NCBI RefSeq assembly: GCF_000327385.1
Contig: NW_008708752.1
Coordinates: forward strand, 1,612,314-1,676,313
Length of the DNA: 64,000 nt
Reading direction: 5' to 3'
From: Lottia gigantea
Taxonomy: Eukaryota > Mollusca > Gastropoda > Lottiidae
Translations under genes and position numbers: made by a program
Shown here: in pieces, positions 59,707-64,000 of the stretch
How the letters are laid out: every line of letters starts with the position of its first letter
Position numbering within the stretch: position 1 is the first letter of the stretch
Notes under the pieces: generated by a model
Told to the model about the DNA's origin: nothing
What the model saw: only the letters and a program-made list of their open reading frames with translations
Databases searched by the model: none

Positions 59707-62700
59707 ACCAAACGTGTTCCAGTTTTTTGTGTTTTTATTTTTTCAATTATTTATATGGCATCATCTCAAATATAGCAATGTCCAGGTATTATGAACTCTG
59801 TCTAATACCTTGACATCATTAGGAACTTTTCTTGCATTATCGAATTATGAACAGACAAAGTTTGTTATTGCCAAACATTGTGAAAATTCACTTATGGGTG
59901 GTTAGTTGATCTTGTCTTTGAGACAATGCACCAACATAACTATTATTTAAGAAATTGAAACTACTAGTGAAAAATATTGTTCATTGCTTGAATAAATGGA
60001 ATAACTGTCTGTTATCTAGATGTTATCTAGAGGCTAGATGTTTTGTATGATTTGTGTTCAATGTAACATGATATTAAATATAAAAAAAATTGCAAAAATC
60101 AAAATTATTGAGGAAGTCTCTCATAATAGGTGAAATCTCAATTAGATTTGTGGCCAATATTGAAATAAATTTCAACCAAAACCACCTTGTGTTTTGCAGT
60201 GAAGCAGGGCATTCTTACCCCTATAACACCTGACATTACCTTATGACTTGGTGTTCAACTCAAGTTTAAAGGGATACAGTTGTCTGAATATGTGCTTTTC
60301 TAGTTAATAGAGCTCCATTTCAACTATATGTATCACTTATCAGAAATAAAATAATACATCCAGTTCTCATTGATTCCACAAAAACATTCTCATATGAAGT
60401 TGTGGTTGAAAGTAAAACTGTAAGTGACACGGATGGCTAGAAATGAGCTTTATCAGTGAGTATATCTCTAAACATAACAAATTAAGAAAGTGAAAATCAC
60501 TGCAAATTTCAAATTTCGGAAATAGAAAATTGTACAAAAGACTAATTTTAGAAATGGCAAATTTTGTAAATTGTGTATTGGCATGATAACTTAAATGGAT
60601 CCTGTTAAGAATACAGATCTAGATGTTTCTTTTCATATTTTTTCAGTGAGTGACTACCTTTCCATCCATGATCTGACACAATTATCATGGAACAAGTGTT
60701 CTAGGTCATTATATTTTCAACCAATCAAATGCTTTGTTTTTAAATGAATTCTGAAATATTTATTATTGAAAATAGTCAGCTCACTTTTAACAGTGTCTAT
60801 GATTGGATAGCAGCATATGTCTTTATTTTTTACTGAACATTAGTCATAGAATAATTTCTTCAGATCTTGAATGGAAGGTGGCAGAAGAAATTTGAAGACA
60901 AAACATGGAGATATGTATTTCAACCAGATTTAAATATATTTGTATATAAGTTTTTCATTTTATTAGTGTGTACATTTTCCATAATATATAGAATTGTTAT
61001 GATATATCTCCCACATTTTGTTATTGCCCATGCTATATTTTGTCTTTCATACCCATGTTGTTATATTTGTTTGTTGATAGTCCCTTTATATACAATCTTA
61101 TTAGAATTAGATCACAATTTCGTTTCATTATTATTTTTGTTGTTGATCTCCATTGTAATCTAACGAAATTTATACCAACGCTATCTCAGTGTGTCATGCA
61201 GTCTCTGTGGCCGGAGAGTGGCGGTGTGAATGACTGCTATTAATAGCCTTAGCATCACCTGTATACGGTATTGGTATAAATCTTCTTAGATAATTATGAA
61301 GTCCAATCAAAAAAGATAACAAAACAAAATTGTAATCTGATTATATTAAATTGCTTTACTTACTACTTAGCCATTCTAATATATATATATATAAGTTACA
61401 TTTCATTTGGGAGAAATTTGAAAGTAGCCAGTATGAGCCAAAATGGCATATGTGAACTAGGCCTCGTATTTAAATGGTCATATATAATACGAAGATTTGA
61501 AAATTGGGCACATATTCTACCACTAGAATACTGGTACACTTACAGCTTATTAGCTTCATTAATTAGAAATAACCAGTTCTTTGTTTTGAATACTAATTGT
61601 AATTCTTACAAGATGTTATTTTATTTTCGTTTAGCATTCCACACAATTTCTTCAGGGCTTTTACATTTTCAATGTTATAGTTTATAGAAAGTCACCATCA
61701 AATAAATTCACTATAAATGGAGTTAAGTTTGTCTACAATTTATTAATGTTTTCGGCACACATGCATATTACTATATCATCTGAAATGGAGAAATGTTGAT
61801 ACATAAGCTGGGATCAGTTTTTGTCACTGACTTGAATCTCAAGTAAAGTTTCTTTTGTATATTTGTTGGATATTTTTGTTTCATCTGCGATTGTTTTCTT
61901 CCTGTGACGGCAATCACAACCAGACAATACTTCATACTGTGTCATGATCCATCTGACTTATTCTACTTCAATCTTATCACATGTTAAATATAAAGTCATA
62001 TGAGACAATATCACAAAATGACGAAAAATATCACTGTGGATTTTCTGTCTCCTTGTGAGTCTGCATCAGTGACAAAATTCATCCTTGTGCCTCGAGCTGT
62101 GTAGACATACTTATATACCAAATATCATTCTTTAAAAGTGTTATGAATAGATATGTTGTCAAATTTGCATTAAAAATATGTGAAAAGATAGGCAATTATA
62201 GCCTAATCAACAGACTTAAAATGCTTTCAACAAAAGGTAATATATATCGGAGGTTTTTTTAGAATCATCACTTTTCATCACTATGAAAATAGTACAATAT
62301 GTTAATGTTTTTACAGATGTTGTATGCAATGGATTTTTTATTTTATTGACCATATATCTTGCTTATTGTGTGCAAACATACCTCTTGTAACTTATATTGC
62401 ATTATATTAGAACATGTCATGAAAATAAACTATCTACAAGTTCTTTTCTGTGGTTTATAACTGATCTCATTCTCATTAAATTGCATATAAAGATGTATAC
62501 TGTTTCATGTTTTACTGTTGGTTAGTACAATCCATGATCTAGGGAACTTTTTTATATTGTGGTCAGTCAGGTGTTGTCTCGATTCACCCCAAAGCAATAA
62601 CAGCCACAGCCTCATTCAATATTTTTAAAAGCTTAATTTCCTTAAAAAATTCAATAAACCAAAGCCCTGTGTGCTACAGGCTGTGCCCATTAAAGATCCC

Positions 62701-64000
62701 TCGACCAGTAGAAATCGAAAAAGGGTAGGCCTCTGCATCTGTCCTGGCAAAATTCCCCTCACACTGCATGCCAATGCTCTTCTTTATTAGCCAAATTAGG
62801 TGCAGAAAAGTGGGAAATATAACTTACATTATCCAATAATTGTATCATGGACATTAAGGTGTCCATTAAGTCACAGATGTACACCCACAATTCAATGTTG
62901 GCATATAAAGAACTTTATATATTGTTAAAGTAACAAATTTATTAGAAAAAAGAATGTGATTATAATCATTAAGTATAAATGCTGGTATAAGAAATATAAA
63001 TGATTATATAAAAACATCAGTTAAAATGATTTCTTTATATACAAAATGATGCTGATGATAAACTAAATATTAAAATATAAAATCTTGACTTTTTAACAAC
63101 ATTATGCAATAATAAATATATATTACACTGAACTTTATAATTATCCAATTCTAAATAGTTATCCGCGAAACATCAATATTCTCATAATGATCCATCAAAG
63201 ATAAGACGAGTTTACACTGTTCCTTACCCTTAATACATCAAGTGATTTGTATATCTCCCATTATCCTACTTTATAACATCAAAAGATAACAATAATCAGT
63301 ATTGCATAACATTATCAAAATAACAATATCATAACAAAATTCATATATATACTGTATACAAATATAATTTGAGTCATTTGTTCAAAAAAAGATATTTTAA
63401 ATAAAAAAAAATTTATTTTAAATTTTAGTACATGATCCCTCAAATTTGGAATGTTGAAAATATTTCAGAAAATAACTGAAAAAAATGTACAAAGACGGAA
63501 TCAAATTTGAACTCCTTTTAATGTATGCATGCATAATTACAAAAAAATATTCTACTCATTTTCAGTGACAATGCAAGTAATGCATACCTGTTTGTCACTT
63601 TACCTAAAGGCACGTTAATTATTATTACTGAGCTTACTTATTCAATACTAAATTAAGTAACAACCCTATATCATTTCAATCCTAAGTTAAGTCATGTCAA
63701 AAGCTCAATTAATTAAAGATTAGAAATAGCATTTACTAGCACTTTTAACAATTATACAAAACTATGTTAAATAACCTAAATTAACATAATATTATACAGA
63801 ATTATAAAAATTGGCATGAAAAATAACATGGTAACAACATGTTTCAGGTTCTGTTTTAATACTTCTACAATTGGCCTACAATAAGAGTTGTTGCAGCTAG
63901 AAACCTAGTATTAAATATCAACAAGCAATCTTTTCTATGCATTTGTGAAATTCGATCCAATGGCAGAGAAAGAATAAAATTTTCAGTCCTAATTCATAGG
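59707..64000. other. DENND2 3' flank, no further gene recognised
   Basis: An AATAAA at 59991-59996, 285 bases after the stop, is a reasonable poly(A) site. A family C MITE start lies near 59803 (TCTAATACCTTGACATCAT). A SINE fragment lies at 62650-62770. Two open frames of 89-98 codons (60867-61163, 61418-61687) are hydrophobic AT-rich runs without family resemblance. The last kilobase is about three-quarters A+T with no feature. A neighbouring gene's UTR or intron cannot be excluded. Confidence 0.45.
62650..62770 (+). mobile_element. SINE 3' fragment
   Basis: CAATAAACCAAAGCCCTGTG, CTACAGGCTGTGCCCATTAA, AGATCCCTCGACCAGTAGAA and CTGTCCTGGCAAAATTCCCC match the SINE body and extend past the end of the 51461 copy. 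They give the best view of the family's 3' tail. Confidence 0.75.

Overview
The window looks like AT-rich nuclear DNA from a marine invertebrate, most likely a mollusc and possibly a gastropod. The genes are intron-rich with GT-AG splice sites. The introns and spacers are packed with short non-autonomous repeats, including a GGGCAATAACTC-type dispersed repeat that I associate with molluscs. The taxon is an inference; no ribosomal or mitochondrial marker is present.

Layout. (1) 0-4.4 kb: no gene seen. (2) 4.4-11.6 kb: a MATE-family (SLC47-like) cation/H+ antiporter locus. One complete copy has its whole coding sequence in a single exon (9452-10969). It is flanked upstream by a truncated 5' copy (4469-4909) and downstream by a small 3' fragment (about 11484-11583). 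A mariner-like deletion derivative, a Penelope-like reverse transcriptase scrap and other repeats lie between the copies. (3) 14.7-27.8 kb: a 12-exon Amt/Mep ammonium transporter, rebuilt as an uninterrupted 517-residue protein with both pore histidines. A 51-base N gap lies in its tenth intron. (4) 29.5-30.0 kb: a 19-bp minisatellite. (5) 30.6-31.8 kb, minus strand: a single-coding-exon gene of unknown role, with N-terminal GD-type repeats, a glycine-zipper hydrophobic stretch and a C-terminal zinc-deaminase-like signature (CAE plus CxxC). (6) 33.8-36.4 kb: a cathepsin L-like gene whose catalytic Cys is replaced. (7) 36.8-39.0 kb, minus strand: ribosomal protein L27a, five exons. (8) 39.6-40.6 kb: a 45-bp satellite array. 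(9) 43.1-59.7 kb: a DENND2-type Rab exchange factor, 16 coding exons, about 1115 residues.

The most unusual structure is in the DENND2 gene. Two coding minisatellites straddle its exon-intron borders. One repeats the 3' end of an exon together with its splice donor (54-bp unit, 10 donors, then a second array with 8 more). The other repeats a splice acceptor together with the start of the last exon (51-bp unit, 7 acceptors). Both units are multiples of three, and the first donor array and the acceptor array are open throughout, so alternative use of the sites could add whole 18- or 17-residue blocks without changing frame. A 570-bp duplication has also made an extra phase-symmetric chimeric exon between the two donor arrays.

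The genes do not form an operon or an obvious pathway. Two encode transporters, one a trafficking regulator, one a ribosomal protein, one a probable pseudo-protease, and one a putative deaminase that may act in defence (inference).
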